From NCBI GenBank assembly GCA_002150815.3, contig NDFF03000394.1, positions 1 to 64,000 on the forward strand: 64,000 nucleotides of DNA, written 5' to 3'. A program made the translations under genes and the position numbers. Shown here one piece after another: positions 33,554 through 45,092 of the stretch. Numbering within the stretch: position 1 is the first letter of the stretch; each line of letters begins with the position of its first letter. This stretch comes from Grammothele lineata (Eukaryota > Basidiomycota > Agaricomycetes > Polyporales > Polyporaceae). The notes beneath the pieces were generated by a model, which worked only from the letters and a program-made list of their open reading frames with translations, did no database searches and was not told where the DNA came from.

Positions 33554-34896
33554 ATGAAGCTGTCCACTCCTTTTTTCTGCATCCTCGCAGCCGTCTCCTG
33601 CGTCGAAGCCGCCCTCGCTGATCTCTCCCACATCTCCGCCCGCCATCACCACAACATTGCTCGCAATGGCGCCGTAAACAAGCGTGCCTCGTCCGGCCGC
33701 TGCAAGGTCCGCCCCACCACAACAAGCACGACTTCTGTGAGTACATTCATCTCCGTTCCTTGCGCCCGCTCCACAGGCCAGGCACCGTTGCAGTGTTCTG
33801 ACCATCCCCGCAGCACTCGTCTTCTACCCATCACTCCACCTCCACCTCTTCGACCAAGAAGGCTGCCCCTACGGCCCTGACGACTTCTTCGAAGAGCTCG
33901 GACAGCGGCAGCTCGGGTACTAAGAGCTCGTCTTCCTCGGCCATCGAAGGCCTCATCCGGATTACGGACTCGACCTGTGGCAGCCCACAGGCTCAGAGTA
34001 CGTCCCTTCTCCGATTACGTAACACTATTTAAGCTAAACGCACCCGCCCCGATAGAGACCATTACTGGCTCTGCGGGCCCGAACGGCCAGCAATGGTGGT
34101 TCAACTGTGGCGTCGACAATGGCGGTTGGAACCCCCCTTACGTTTCCGTTGACGACATCGTCACCGTCGAGCTCTCGGACGCGCTCAAGGACCCGAACAG
34201 CCCCTTCACGGCTTGCTCTCCGTATATTGACACCTTCTACAAGTATGCAAGCCAGCACGGCTGTAAGTTATCCCTGTCGGGCTGTACCGTCATGTTGCTC
34301 AATCAAACCTGTATCGCTAGTGCCTGCTATCATGATTGCGTCTATTGCGATGCAGGAGAGTTCTTGCAACCCCGGGACTGTTGGCGGTGGAGGCGAACAG
34401 GGCCTCATGCAGATCACCAAAGACAAATGCGGTGGAGCCCCCAATGGCAACTGCCAGGACGTTGTAAGTATCATTTGCTTCTGTGGAATATCCCCCGGTC
34501 CTGAGTACCTTGCTCGTCCTAGGACTTCAACATCCGTGTGGGCACGGCCTTCTTCGCGGACACGTTGAAGGGCAACGGCGGGAGCTTGCTGAAGACGATC
34601 GGTAACTACAACGGCTGGGTCCAGGGCATGACTGTTGTAAGTACACCTGAACATATCAGGTACTTGGGGCATCGCTGAGAGATCGTAGGCATCGGCCACT
34701 GCTGCGAGGTGGACTTCTTGCTGCCGCTGCCAGAACAACCTCGACTAGTGAGTAGCCTGCGTTTCTGATTTTTATTTCATTATGGCTGATTGTGTTGTAA
34801 AGCCTGCAGCAGGTGATGAATGGGTGGCTGCTGAACAAGAACCCGTACAGCGCCCACCTCGGCACTTACTTCAACTTGGACGTCTGCCCGTCGTAA
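33554..34896 (+). CDS. Secreted SLT-domain (GH23-like) lytic transglycosylase
   Basis: The protein begins MKLSTPFFCILAAVSCVEAALA, a clear signal peptide. A Ser/Thr-rich low-complexity linker (about residues 50-110) follows and is probably O-glycosylated. The catalytic domain then contains GPNGQQWWFNCGVDNGGW, IASIAMQESSCNPGT, GEQGLMQIT and IGNYNGW. The Glu of MQESSCNP, the GLMQI motif and the N-Y-N-G-W motif match the SLT/goose-lysozyme-like fold (GH23), which cleaves bacterial peptidoglycan; several Cys suggest disulfides. Short introns (for example after position 33737) interrupt it. The gene ends LDVCPS at a TAA (34894-34896). It would be an extracellular enzyme, possibly antibacterial or nutritional. 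The fold is well supported; activity on peptidoglycan is inferred from the family. Confidence 0.85.
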
Positions 34897-35432
34897 AGGG
34901 ACTCTCTTCGGAAGAGGCTCCGGTCCTGATCCGTCTTCGGGTAATTTTTGTAAGATCTCACTGGATGGCGGTCATATACCCCTTGCGCTCCTCACTGCCC
35001 CTACGGGTATGAGGCGTGCGCTTATCTATTCATACTCGTAGTAGTCCATTAGTACCGCCCTCAGAGGGTTTACTAGCTACATACGAAATGCAGTCGCTGT
35101 GTGCGACGATTTGTGCGAAGATTCAGCATGTCGAGGGTTAGCTCGCGAGTGACGCTCTACTTAATTTCTCTGGGAAGGTTCCAGACCGCCCAATGTGAAC
35201 AGCGTATGGGTACGACTCCGACGAGCGCTGGCTCGTGGTACCCAAGAAGCGTGATCGGCGTGCACTTTGGTCCCACAGCAGCCTACTCTTTCCAATCGTC
35301 TTTCTCGTCTTGCATCGCGGAGCTCGCGCTGATTTTCGAGCAGCGACCGCCGTCGTAAACGCCGATTCTCACCGAGTGCTCGACCGCCCGAGCCCTGCCT
35401 GGTCCAACTAGATCTAATCTTGTCAAACCATC
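34897..35432. other. Intergenic / promoter of the PP5 gene
   Basis: 536 bp with no gene recognised. Confidence 0.4.
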
Positions 35433-38252
35433 ATGTCGAGCTCCAGTGACGTCTCCTCCCCGCCATCCACCCCTGCAACCTCCTCCCCACCCTCTCCTGC
35501 GCTTGCGAAGCTCAGCCTCCAGGATATCTCGGAGGAGGCAAAGGCTGAGGCAGCGAAGCTCAAGGGCGAAGCAAACAAGGCGTTTATATGTACGTGTTCT
35601 CCGCGCACCTCTTACCGCCTTCAGACTGACGTCCGACCTCCCTCGCCAATCGCTCTTAACCGACTCGAAAATCGATCTGGAACGCGATGCGGATCTGTAT
35701 ACGCGGGTGTGCGTGTTGTAGCACATGAATTCAACAAGGCCGCGGAGCTCTACACGCTCGCAATCGAGAAGAACCCGGCGGACGCGACGCTGTGGTGTAA
35801 CCGAGCATACACCCGCATAAAGCTCGAGGAGCACGGGTATGGTCTCAGCGATGCGAGTACGTCTCATTTCTTTCTTACTTCTTTGCGCGTTCAAGAGGGA
35901 AGCATTCGACGCGCGATCGACTGAGCATTGACATCGGTGTGCACGGACAGGCACGGCGATCGAGCTCGACCCCAAGTACGCGAAGGCGTATTACAGGTAC
36001 GTGTTTCTTGAGCTTACCATCGCCCACAAATGGGTCCTGACGGGCGGGTCTGCCCCACGGCGCAGGCGAGCAACATGTTACCTCCAGACCTTGAGGTACC
36101 GGCAGGCGATCTCGGACTTCAAGAAGCTGCTCACGCTCGAGCCGCAAAACCAGCTCGTGCGCATGCAGCTCGACAGCACGCAGAAGATCTTGCGTAAAGT
36201 TGAGTTTGAGAAGGTGCGTCGTGTCTACCGTTTGGTTAGCCTTACGATCCATTACGAATGATGTCACTGTGGTTACTCCCAGGCGATCGAGATGGAAGAA
36301 GAGAAGAGCGCAGTCGTGCGCTGCCAGGAAATTATCGCGGAAGGTGAGCTAATGTGTCCGCTCGCCTTTGATCCTCGAATGTGACTGTTTGCGCGTAACC
36401 CCAGGCGGCTGCGACATGGACAAAGGATACGCGGGCCCGACGCTCCCGACGGGCGAGGGCGGCAAATACGCCATCGACCTAGACTTTGTGCGCAAGATGA
36501 TCGCGTGGTTCAAGGACGGTAAGGCGATCCCACGGCGGTACGTGTGGGAGATCGTGCTCGGCGCACACGCGCAGTTCGACAAGGAGGAAAGCCTAGTGAC
36601 AGTCGACGTCGAGGAGGGTATGACGGTTGACGTCATCGGGGACGTGCATGGTAGGTGTTGTGGCTGGTTATGTCCCTTGCTTTGATCGCGGTGCTGAGAT
36701 ATTCCTCTGCCAGGTCAATTCTACGATTATCTCCACCTGCTGTCGCTCACGGGCGAACCGAATGAGAAACACTGTCTGCTCATGAACGGTGACCTGGTCG
36801 ATCGTGGTTCGTGGTCTGTCGAGGTCATCTTGGTCGCCCTTGCCTTCAAGTGTGAGTGCCGGATCTGCTTAGACGTCTTATAAGGATACTCTTCTGAGCG
36901 GCACATTGCAGGGCTGTACCCCAAAAAGATGTTTATCAACCGAGGAAACCACGAGTCCAAAGAAATGAATCGTACGTATGGTTTCGAGGGTGAAGCCAAG
37001 CACAAGTACGGGGAGCAGACATATAAGGCGTGTGCTTTCATTTTTATCGTTCATTTACAGATGCATTAACAGAATGCATCGCTTTTCACAGCTGTTCGCG
37101 CATATCTTCACCGAGAGTAAGCGAAACTTAGTCCTTGCAATCTGTCTAAACCATTAAGTCATGGAACGATTTTGCACAGTGCCCCTTGCGACGCTCATAT
37201 GCGCAACAAAGCCTCCATCAGGTTCAACGACAAACGTCATCCTATCACCGGAGGGCCGAAAACGGTATTTCGTTGTCCACGGTGGTCTCTTCAGCAAGGA
37301 CGATGTCACTTTGGAGGACATCCGGAAAGTTCCTCGTGTGGGTCATCAGCCGGGACAAGAAGGCCTTATGTGTAAGTCCTTGCATCTTCGCGGGCGATCG
37401 TCCCCATGTCCTAACGCGTACTATAATGTCTAGGCGAAGTACGTTCCTGCGACCGCAGCACCAAGCGTATCATTGGCTGAACAATCCGTCACAGCTTCTA
37501 TGGACGGACCCCCAGGAACTCCCAGGGCGAGGACCGAGCAAACGCGTGAGTATATGTAATATCCATCAATGTCTGCACGATCGAACTTTCTGTCCTGCAG
37601 GGAGTTGGGATTGCGTTTGGACCGGATGTTACAAGACGCTGGTGCCAGAGCAATGGGGTCACGGGTGTAATTCGCAGCCACGAAGTCCGCCAAGGTCGGT
37701 TCTTGATTCCGTTAATGCTCTGTATCGTCGCTGAGGTCAAGTGTACTGACTCCTTTACTGTGACAGAGGGCTATAGTGTGGAGCACGACGGTCTCTGCAC
37801 TACGGTAAGTAAACACGGTTCACTTCGCCTCCACCAACCTGTGCTGATCGGTGTCTAATATTGTATCCGCTTACCGGCGTGGTTCCGCTCTTCTCGCAGG
37901 TGTTTTCCGCACCGAACTATGTCGACCAGGCTGGAAACAAAGGTGCTTTCGTAAGTGCTTCCGTTCCAATCAAGTCCGGAACTCGACTCACTGAACGCTT
38001 ACGCCACCGCTGCTTCTGCTTCCCAACCTTTCTCTTCCTGCCGTTGCTATCGGTCATCGGCTGTCGAACGCCAAAAATATTGCTACCGGCGACACATCCG
38101 TGCACCTATGCGGTCTTGTCCCGGACACACTCCCACAGATCCGCATTGACGCAGCCGGCACGCAGACGTACACGCAGTTCGACGCCCAACCACACCCGCC
38201 GATGAAGCCTATGGCGTATGCGTCGAACGGCCTGGCTAGCCTGCTGATGTAG
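35433..38252 (+). CDS. PPT1: TPR-containing Ser/Thr protein phosphatase 5
   Basis: A many-exon gene from [14 protein letters not shown] to [11 protein letters not shown] (38250-38252). The N-terminal TPR domain includes [38 protein letters not shown] and [18 protein letters not shown]; in PP5 it binds Hsp90 and auto-inhibits the enzyme. The PPP catalytic domain has the metal-binding motifs GDVHG, GDLVDRG and RGNHES. The substrate-site segments are [30 protein letters not shown] and [17 protein letters not shown], with the typical ending [15 protein letters not shown]. It dephosphorylates Hsp90/Cdc37 and client proteins in cytosol and nucleus. Restoring the invariant LMCELLW requires a 5-nt exon (GCGAA, 37434-37438) between introns 37372-37433 and 37439-37494. 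A long last intron (about 190 nt) precedes [11 protein letters not shown]. Confidence 0.93.
37434..37438 (+). other. PPT1: 5-nt micro-exon of the PP5 gene
   Basis: GCGAA lies between CTAG (acceptor) and GTACGT (donor). The preceding exon ends CTT ATG T before GTAAGT; the next exon starts CTT CTA TGG after CACAG. Joined, they read ATG TGC GAA CTT CTA TGG, i.e. M-C-E-L-L-W, the invariant PP5 sequence. Skipping it would shift the frame. Confidence 0.85.
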
Positions 38253-40829
38253 GCGCGCCGGACCGACACGTCGGCGTCGGGCCTACTCGCGGCAGGGGCC
38301 GCCTGCGCAGTGCGATCCCGGGAATGTGGGTGGGATCGCCAAGCTCACCCAGCGAGCGGTGCACCCGGGTCCGCTGCGCTCACGTTCTGCTGCATCGGGC
38401 GTCGTCGCTTGGGAGGGTTCGACAAGCTCATCGGCGGTGTTGGCGGGGCACAGCGCGTCCGGATCGGATATGAAGGGCGCGCTTAGGCTGCGGGGTGGGG
38501 GGTGCTGTGCCGTTAGATCGGAATGATTCAATTGCTGTTGTACGTGTACTTTGCTGCTGCTCTGCTGTTTCGCTGCGGTAACTACGATCGATCTGCTCAC
38601 TCGCTGTAGCATTGAGCTCGTGGCCGAGCCGTCGTGTTTCTGTGTGACGAGATGGGGTAGATGGTGTCCGCCTTGCGGCCGGTACCACTGCCGACGGCCG
38701 CGATCATGGTTCGCAGGCACCGTCGGGCCCCCGTACGTCTGAGTCCTATCATTGAGCATGTCAAGACTGGCAGAAATGCCACCCGTGGCCGGGTGCTGAA
38801 TAGCGTAGAAGACGCGTGCGATCACTGACGATCGCGAGTTTCTGCCGCAGCTGATTTCATTTATCTGACGTCTTCAAGATCGCGCGGGGCACGTAGATGT
38901 TTCGTGGTACCGTCGGCGGTTCAAGGCAGTTTTGATCGCGGCCAAGCATGTGTGCATATCAACCAGCGCGATTTACTCAGAGTCAAGCAGCACCGCAAGT
39001 GCATCCAGACGAGGCGTTGGAAATTCGGCATTAGAGTGTGGGTGGCTGGACCTAGCTGCGATCTGTGAGCTGACTGATGGTGTCTAGCCCGTACCAGCTT
39101 CTCTGCGTCTGCGCGGTGCCAGGTGGAATATCCGGTTGGGCGGAGAAGTTGACGTTAGCGTAGTCGCGATCGAGGTACGTCCCGGACAGCTGATCCAATA
39201 TCGGAGTCTTCTAGCCGCAAGGTGGAGACGCGAGAGTTGCGTTTAGCGCGATCCGGCCTCCCCTTCATACCCGACCCGCTACGCGACGGCGCTGAGGTTT
39301 TGAAGATAGAAGGTCGAACGGTCCCGCCACCACGTGGCGGTGTACACGAACTCGGCCGGATATGTAGCAGTGTGAATGGCAGCAGCGCCACCGGATGGCG
39401 CCAATAATTGAGTTCAGTAGTACGTTCAAGTCCAATTTTTCTCGGGTCCGTTGTCAGTCATATTGACCAGCACAAGGCTCGCTCAAATACTTCGGAACAC
39501 GTGTCGACGGGATCCGAGGATGTAACGAAACGTGCCTGAAGGACGCATAAGCAGATGTGATTAGTATGAGGTGGCCGTTTAACGAAGGGTTTGGATTGGT
39601 ATGCGTTGGTCATACACATCCGATCAACGAACTTATACTTCTATCCAGGCGGCTTGCTATCAAGTCTTGACCCCTACTCAGAAATAAACCATTAGGCGAC
39701 TTCCGGCGTTCTCTGACGGCCTCAATGCTTCAGAACCGCCACCGTTACGTCGTTGAATATCATGCTATAAGAGGTTGATTGCCACCATACCAATGATTCA
39801 TCATCGAGAGCGGCCCGAAATGACATTCGTACTCGTTTTAGAGGAATCGTACGACATTTGGTCACCAGCGGCAGCTCGAGCATGAACGCGGCGGCCAAAC
39901 CCTCGGCTTTGGCTCGCCCAGCAAAACTAAATAGTCCGCGATGTAGCCTATGCCCAACTTGAATTTGCCTTCAAACCCAGTCGGTAGCATCCGTAATGCT
40001 CTGGTAAGTCGTTACATACATACCCATTCGGTGCACGACGAACTGCGATCTTCGACAGGCGCACCACACCGAACGGCAACTGCGACAGATCAAGACCCCA
40101 TGAACATGTCTGTTACCTAACAAAATCGGCTACTAATAAGGACCCACACGTTATTGCACCTTCTGCGCTATGATATTCTGGAGCTTACCGACAACTGTAA
40201 TCTTTCCAGCGCCCTCCAATATCTTCGGTTATGTACGCACTACCACCAGTTGATCGGGTCTGGCGGGCAGAAGCCGGTTTTGTTTGTAAGGTGTTCGCAC
40301 ACGGCGCGGCACACCCGGTGCAACGGGCTTCCCAGGATGCGATACTTAGGCTGTCTGAATGCACTTTGCAGCAACCCAACGATGCTTATGCTGCCGGTGG
40401 CTGCCAACCCCGGTCGTGCGAGGGGCAGATCAATCATTGACCAATTTGCTCACGAATCTAATCTTCTAGCCTCAAGTTCTTTGAGTCTGAAAATTAGTGA
40501 GTCTCACGAGTTTGGATGCCGCATGATCCAACAACATCACAAAAAGGGCTACAGCACCGTGTAGGCTACCGTATGATCGACAGCCCACGAGACGAGCAGA
40601 CCGGAGCTTGAACTGGTGTCAGGTGGACGGCTCGCAGTGGGTACAGTTATTCGGTTCAACAGTTGTTGCGAGAGACAGAACACGAGAGCGGGCGGGCGGC
40701 GGGACTCGGCTGCATACCTTGGCTGGCCCCCTCATACCGCTATGGTCGCAGGAGGCTCTACGACTGCCTCAACCGAACTCGTACAGACTGCCCATGATTT
40801 AACAACCTGCTATAGTGACCAACAGCGGG
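38253..40829. other. Long intergenic region, nothing recognised
   Basis: 2.6 kb. Frames up to 180 codons occur (38283-38825 on minus, 40154-40564 on plus) but show no known domain and no splice partners. The base composition becomes more AT-rich after about 39.4 kb than in the flanking genes. Together with the adjacent broken DUF4139 gene, this suggests a decaying segment. Confidence 0.4.
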
Positions 40830-41678
40830 TCAGCATGCCGCACCAGTGCTGGCTTCCCTCTGGATGTCCCACTCTGCCTTGAGCCGCAGATTCTTCCCAG
40901 CCTGTACGGCGCATATCCACTCGCACATTCCGTCTTTTGCTCCGCGATTTCCCATTCTTGGCTGCTGTCCATTGCACCCTGGCGGTATGTGTCGTCATAA
41001 TCTCTCCGGGGCCTACTGCGACGGGGGTCTCCTCACCATCCTTCGCTTCGGCGAGACCGGCCGGCTTCTTCAATATGATTTTGGTCTTCTCGTCCTCGTC
41101 TCCCAGGGAGATGACGTCGCAAACAATGAGGTCCTGGATGTCAAACGAATGCCCGTTCCGAATTGTAGTGCTAGTGGTACAAGCGGTCGTTGTCGGCTCA
41201 ACGGCGCCCGTAGGAGGCTGGTGGTCCGTCCGCGCCTCACTGATGTACGAGGCCCGGAGCTTGGAGTCAAGTCCGAGCACAAAGCTGAAATCATCGTCTG
41301 AATTGACAAGCTATGTACAGTAGCTGATCAGCTTCCATTCGCATAATCCGGTACGACCAAATAAATACTCACACCAAGCGAGGTCGTGGTCACGTATTCG
41401 TCATTCATAAATACTCTGACGGGCCCGGGAAGTAATTCGTATTTGCTCGTGTTCTTCACATGCGCCTCCGGGAACACCGATGCTGACTTGCACAGTAGTA
41501 CGCAGACGCGCCTGAGGCGAGCATCTAACCCGATGGCAACTCGGTGCATGGCGTGGCTGGTAGGCAGCAACAACATGCTCTCAACGCGGTACGTGTTTGC
41601 TATGGTGGTCTTCTCGGGAGTAGTAGAGGCTGTCACTGTCAGTGGCATTCGCTGTATCCGATCCTCATGACTCCTCAT
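40830..41678 (-). pseudogene. 5'-truncated, frameshifted DUF4139 (mucoidy-inhibitor-like) gene
   Basis: The preserved part resembles the C-terminal DUF4139 domain of fungal MuiA-like proteins: ESMLLLPTSHAMHRVAIGLD, then KNTSKYELLPGPVRVFMNDEY. After an intron with a CTTG|GTGTGA donor at about 41375 and an acceptor before 41297, DDDFSFVLGLDSKLRASY follows, then VQWTAAKNGKSRSK. At this point the frame breaks. Removing one base in the T4 run at 40935-40938 (A4 on the coding strand) restores KDGMCEWICAVQAGKNLRLK and a normal ending at TGA 40832-40830. Upstream of 41678 I see no trace of the roughly 300-residue N-terminal half that such proteins carry. The family's function is poorly known. The single-base shift alone could be a sequencing error, but the missing 5' half argues for a pseudogene. 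Confidence 0.65.
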
Positions 41679-42012
41679 GCGAGCGGTGAGTCAGAATACC
41701 CACCCGGGTACGCCCGGACTGAAGGAGTGCAATAAAGAGATCTATTCCGTGATGAGGATACAGCCGTGGATGTGTCATGTCACTGAATGGAAGAGATTGT
41801 AGAGATGAATGTACCACGCGAATCGCAACGCTCAGCCTGTGGTACTAATAGCAGTTCCAGAGTATGGGATAGACGCCCATATTCACTGAAGTCGAGCGTG
41901 TATTAGCGCTTATGCTACCGCTGGGTATTATCACAGCGCTTCGGGTGGACTCAAGTTGCTCTTGCCTTGACACTGTCTTTTCCACCTCCTCTCTCATATC
42001 CGTCAAGCCACT
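41679..42012. other. Intergenic / promoter of SR140 gene
   Basis: 334 bp. The last about 60 bases before the ATG at 42013 are pyrimidine-rich. No gene recognised. Confidence 0.4.
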
Positions 42013-44918
42013 ATGGACAAAACGAAGTCGAGATTAGCGGCCTTCTTTGACAACGATGACGAAGAGTCTTCGTTTCCAGTGCGACGGACCCCGACCTTTT
42101 TTCTAACGCGTCCGCACTCACCTTCTCTTCCTCTGTGGCTAGCAAAAGGAGGTTGATGACCACAAGCGCAACGTATACACCCAGGGCGTTTCTCGAAAGT
42201 CAAAGCGGGAGAAGGAGAAGGAAGCAGCTGAGGCTAAGCGCAAGGAGGAGGAGGAGAATGCCGCGAAGGCGTACGCGGAGTTCCTCGACGCGTTCCAAGG
42301 AGACAACGCAGATAGGAAAAAGGCTGCGTCGACGTTTGTCAGAGCGGGACATGATTCTGGCTCTGGCTCTGGTGTCACATATACACCGTCAATTAGGCCA
42401 AAAGCGACCGTGTCTCGTGCATTTGAGGATACTTCTGAGGTTTGTTGTGCGCGTGTGTTGATGCTGCAATACGCTCAATGGTTTTCCCTTCAGAGGCCCC
42501 CATCTCCGCCCCTTGCACCACCCAAACCAAAGGGAAAGCGTGCCATGGACTCGTTTTTGGAGGAGATTAAAAGGTTAGTTAACGGAGCTTTTGACTGTCA
42601 TACGCGCGTTTCATTGGGAAACACAGAGAACAGGCGGACAGAGAGGCTCGGCTGTCCCGTCATGGTGCGTCACTCTTAGCTCTGAACATCGAATGTCTGT
42701 CTAAAAACGCGCTGTGCAGCTACTCATGGGAGGTCTGTTACCTCCATTGCAGGTATGTATGATGACACAGCCCTGGTTAGGGCGGTCTATTTAATACATA
42801 ACCCTAGCGTATGAGGGGCAAAGTGGCAGCAAGGACAGGGGCGATCCTGAGGTTGGTTCTCCCTCTCTCGTGTGTCCTCACGTCCTGAAAAGCCCCCCAG
42901 ACTTCAAACGTTTTCGTTGCAAATCTTCCCCAACACGTGAATGAGCAGACCCTGGGGAATTTCTTCGCTCGTGCTGGCCCAGTAGGCTCGGTGCGCCCAT
43001 TTGTACCTCTCACGGCTAAAAACCTAACTCAAGGATCATAGGTCAAAATCATGTGGCCCCGGAGCGACGCTTCGCATGGCCCTGGTGCGGACATGACTGC
43101 TACGAGGAGGAACAAGAATGCGGGATTGAGCGGATTCGTGTCGTTCATGAAGCGGCGAGACGCGGAGAGAGCTCTCCGAGAGTTCGACGGGTACGATTGG
43201 GGAGGATTCATTTTGCGTGTAGGCTGGAGTAAGGCTGTTCCCATTGCTGCAAGACCTATGTATGGTGAGTGTATAGGCCCCTATCCATCCGTTTGTCGCT
43301 TAGTGGCTACATTCACACTAGTCGCGAAGAAGACATTCTCGAGGTCTCGATCGAGGTCTCGGTCTCGGTCTCGGTCACCCCGCCGCGATCGGGAGCGAGA
43401 CAGACGCAAGTCTCCTTCGCGTTCCCGTTCGCGCGAGCGAGACACGGACCGCCGGCGCTCTCGTGAACACTACTCATCCCGCCGTTCTCGTAGTCGTTCT
43501 TATAGCCCTAGTCGGTCCCGCTCGCCTTCTCACCGCACTCAGCAACGTGCTCGCAAGTACAGTCGTAGCCGTAGCCGATCGCCACGACGACGTAGCCCAG
43601 CACCGCAGATACTTGAAGACGATGAGGTCACGGACCAGTTCATCAGGACTGTGGCGTCGGAGGTTAGGGGCCACGACACAGAATACGAGAAGACCCTTCA
43701 GGAGCGGGAGAAGTCGAACCCGAAGTATGCTTTCTTGCATAAGGATGTGAGTGATCCATCTAGTACCGTCACTTTTACAGTCTTGTTGAAGAATCGTGTA
43801 TAGCATCGTCGTTACCGCTACTACCGTTCCCTCTTGGAGAAGAAAGAATCACCTGAGCCAGAATTTGACGATGACGTGCGTACTTCAATATGGCTGGAAA
43901 TCTCAGTAAATGGTTTACGTCCATCTAGGGATACAACTCTGTATACTCTACCGACTCCGCGGAAGAATCGGAACGCGAACGTGGTCGTAGGCATGTGCTT
44001 GGCAAACTTGCCCGCAAGCGATTCGAAGCTATGCTCCGTGCTATGACGGGACGACGTGGGGAGATGGCACGATGCATGGCATTCAGCCTCGAGCATGCCG
44101 AAGCGTCGGCAGAGGTATGGTCTTACAGCGGTCGTATCCTCGCCTCGATAAATCTTATGCCTTATTTGCTTAACCAGGTCGCAGACATAATCGTCGCTTC
44201 TCTCGTCGTCGACGGCACGCCCGTGCCGCGCAAGGTCGCGCGGCTGCACCTCATCTGCGACATCCTCCACAATTCGGCCGCACCTCTGCCGATGGCGTGG
44301 AAGTTCCGGCACGAGTTCCAAGCGCGGCTGGGGCTCGTCTTCGACCACCTCTCGACCATTTACCACTCCTTCCCTGGCCGCATCACCGCCGAGACATTCA
44401 AGAAGCAGATCACCGCCGTCGTCGATATTTGGGAAGATTGGATTGTCTTTCCTCCAGAGTACACCGCCCAGCTACGTGCCCGCCTTGAGGGTGCTGCGCC
44501 TGGTGGAGACGACGAAGACAGCAAGGACGAGATGGTATCCCGCACGGACGCAGAAGAGGCATCTGCCCCGGTAATGGCGTCACGATTCAAGACAAGTGCT
44601 TTTAAGCCAGCGGAGATGGCAGCGGCGGCGGATGTGCCCGCGGAAGCCACTGACGGCGAGCCGATGGACGAGGACAGCGACGTAGACGGCAAACCTGTCG
44701 ACGACGTCGACGGCGACCCTATTGACGCCGATGTCGACGGCGAACCGTTGGACAACGTGGACGGAGACCCTATGGAAGATGTTGATGGGGAGCCCATGGA
44801 CGACCTCGATGGAGAGCCAGTGGGGAACGACCTGGATGGCATCCCTCTCAACGCCGACGATGCCGACGTGGATGGGGAGCCTATGGATGACGTCGATGGG
44901 TCTCCTGTCCCAGTATGA
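42013..44918 (+). CDS. U2 snRNP-associated splicing factor SR140 (U2SURP-like)
   Basis: A multi-exon gene beginning MDKTKSRLAAFFDNDDEES. Domains in order: a basic/acidic coiled-coil-like N-terminus (KREKEKEAAEAKRKEEEE); an RRM with NVFVANLPQHVNEQTLGNFF (RNP2) and GLSGFVSFMKRRDAERAL (RNP1); an RS/SR-repeat block (about 43330-43600); a SURP module (IRTVASEVRGHDTEYEKTLQ ... FLHKD ... YRYYRSLLEKK); a CID domain (RRGEMARCMAFSLEHAEASA ... RLHLICDILHNS ... FPGRITAETFKKQI); and an acidic C-terminal array of about nine DVDGEPMDD-type units. RRM-SURP-CID order plus D-x-DG-x-P repeats identifies SR140, a U2 snRNP-associated nuclear factor acting in early spliceosome assembly. Introns are about 50-60 nt. 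Convergent with the vigilin gene, with only about 170 bp between stops. Confidence 0.9.
44660..44912 (+). repeat. Coding tandem array of D-[VL]-DG-x-P units
   Basis: About nine degenerate units of 7-10 codons at the C-terminus of the SR140 gene, for example DVDGKPVDD, DVDGDPID, DVDGEPLDN and DLDGIPLN. Codons vary between units, so the repeat is kept at protein level, not by recent DNA duplication. Confidence 0.85.
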
Positions 44919-45092
44919 CGCTCTGATGACCTTGCATTGCTTTTGTACTACCGTATATTATCATTCACCCTTACGTCTTCACTGCGGCCCGTGTGAGAGG
45001 TATATCCATGTGTCGCATTAGTCCCTCAAAAACCCCCCGGCACAAATGTAAGCCTAGATGTCGTGACTATCATACCCGCGGCTTCAGAGATT

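Noticed and set aside
38283..38825. 180-codon minus-strand frame downstream of the PP5 gene
   Set aside because: Low-complexity Ser/Pro/Gln-rich product without a family match or splice partners; may be chance. A real orphan gene cannot be ruled out.
39222..39407. Possible retrotransposon (chromodomain/gag-like) remnant
   Set aside because: Only vague Pro/Gly-rich resemblance; no integrase, RT or LTR sequence found nearby.
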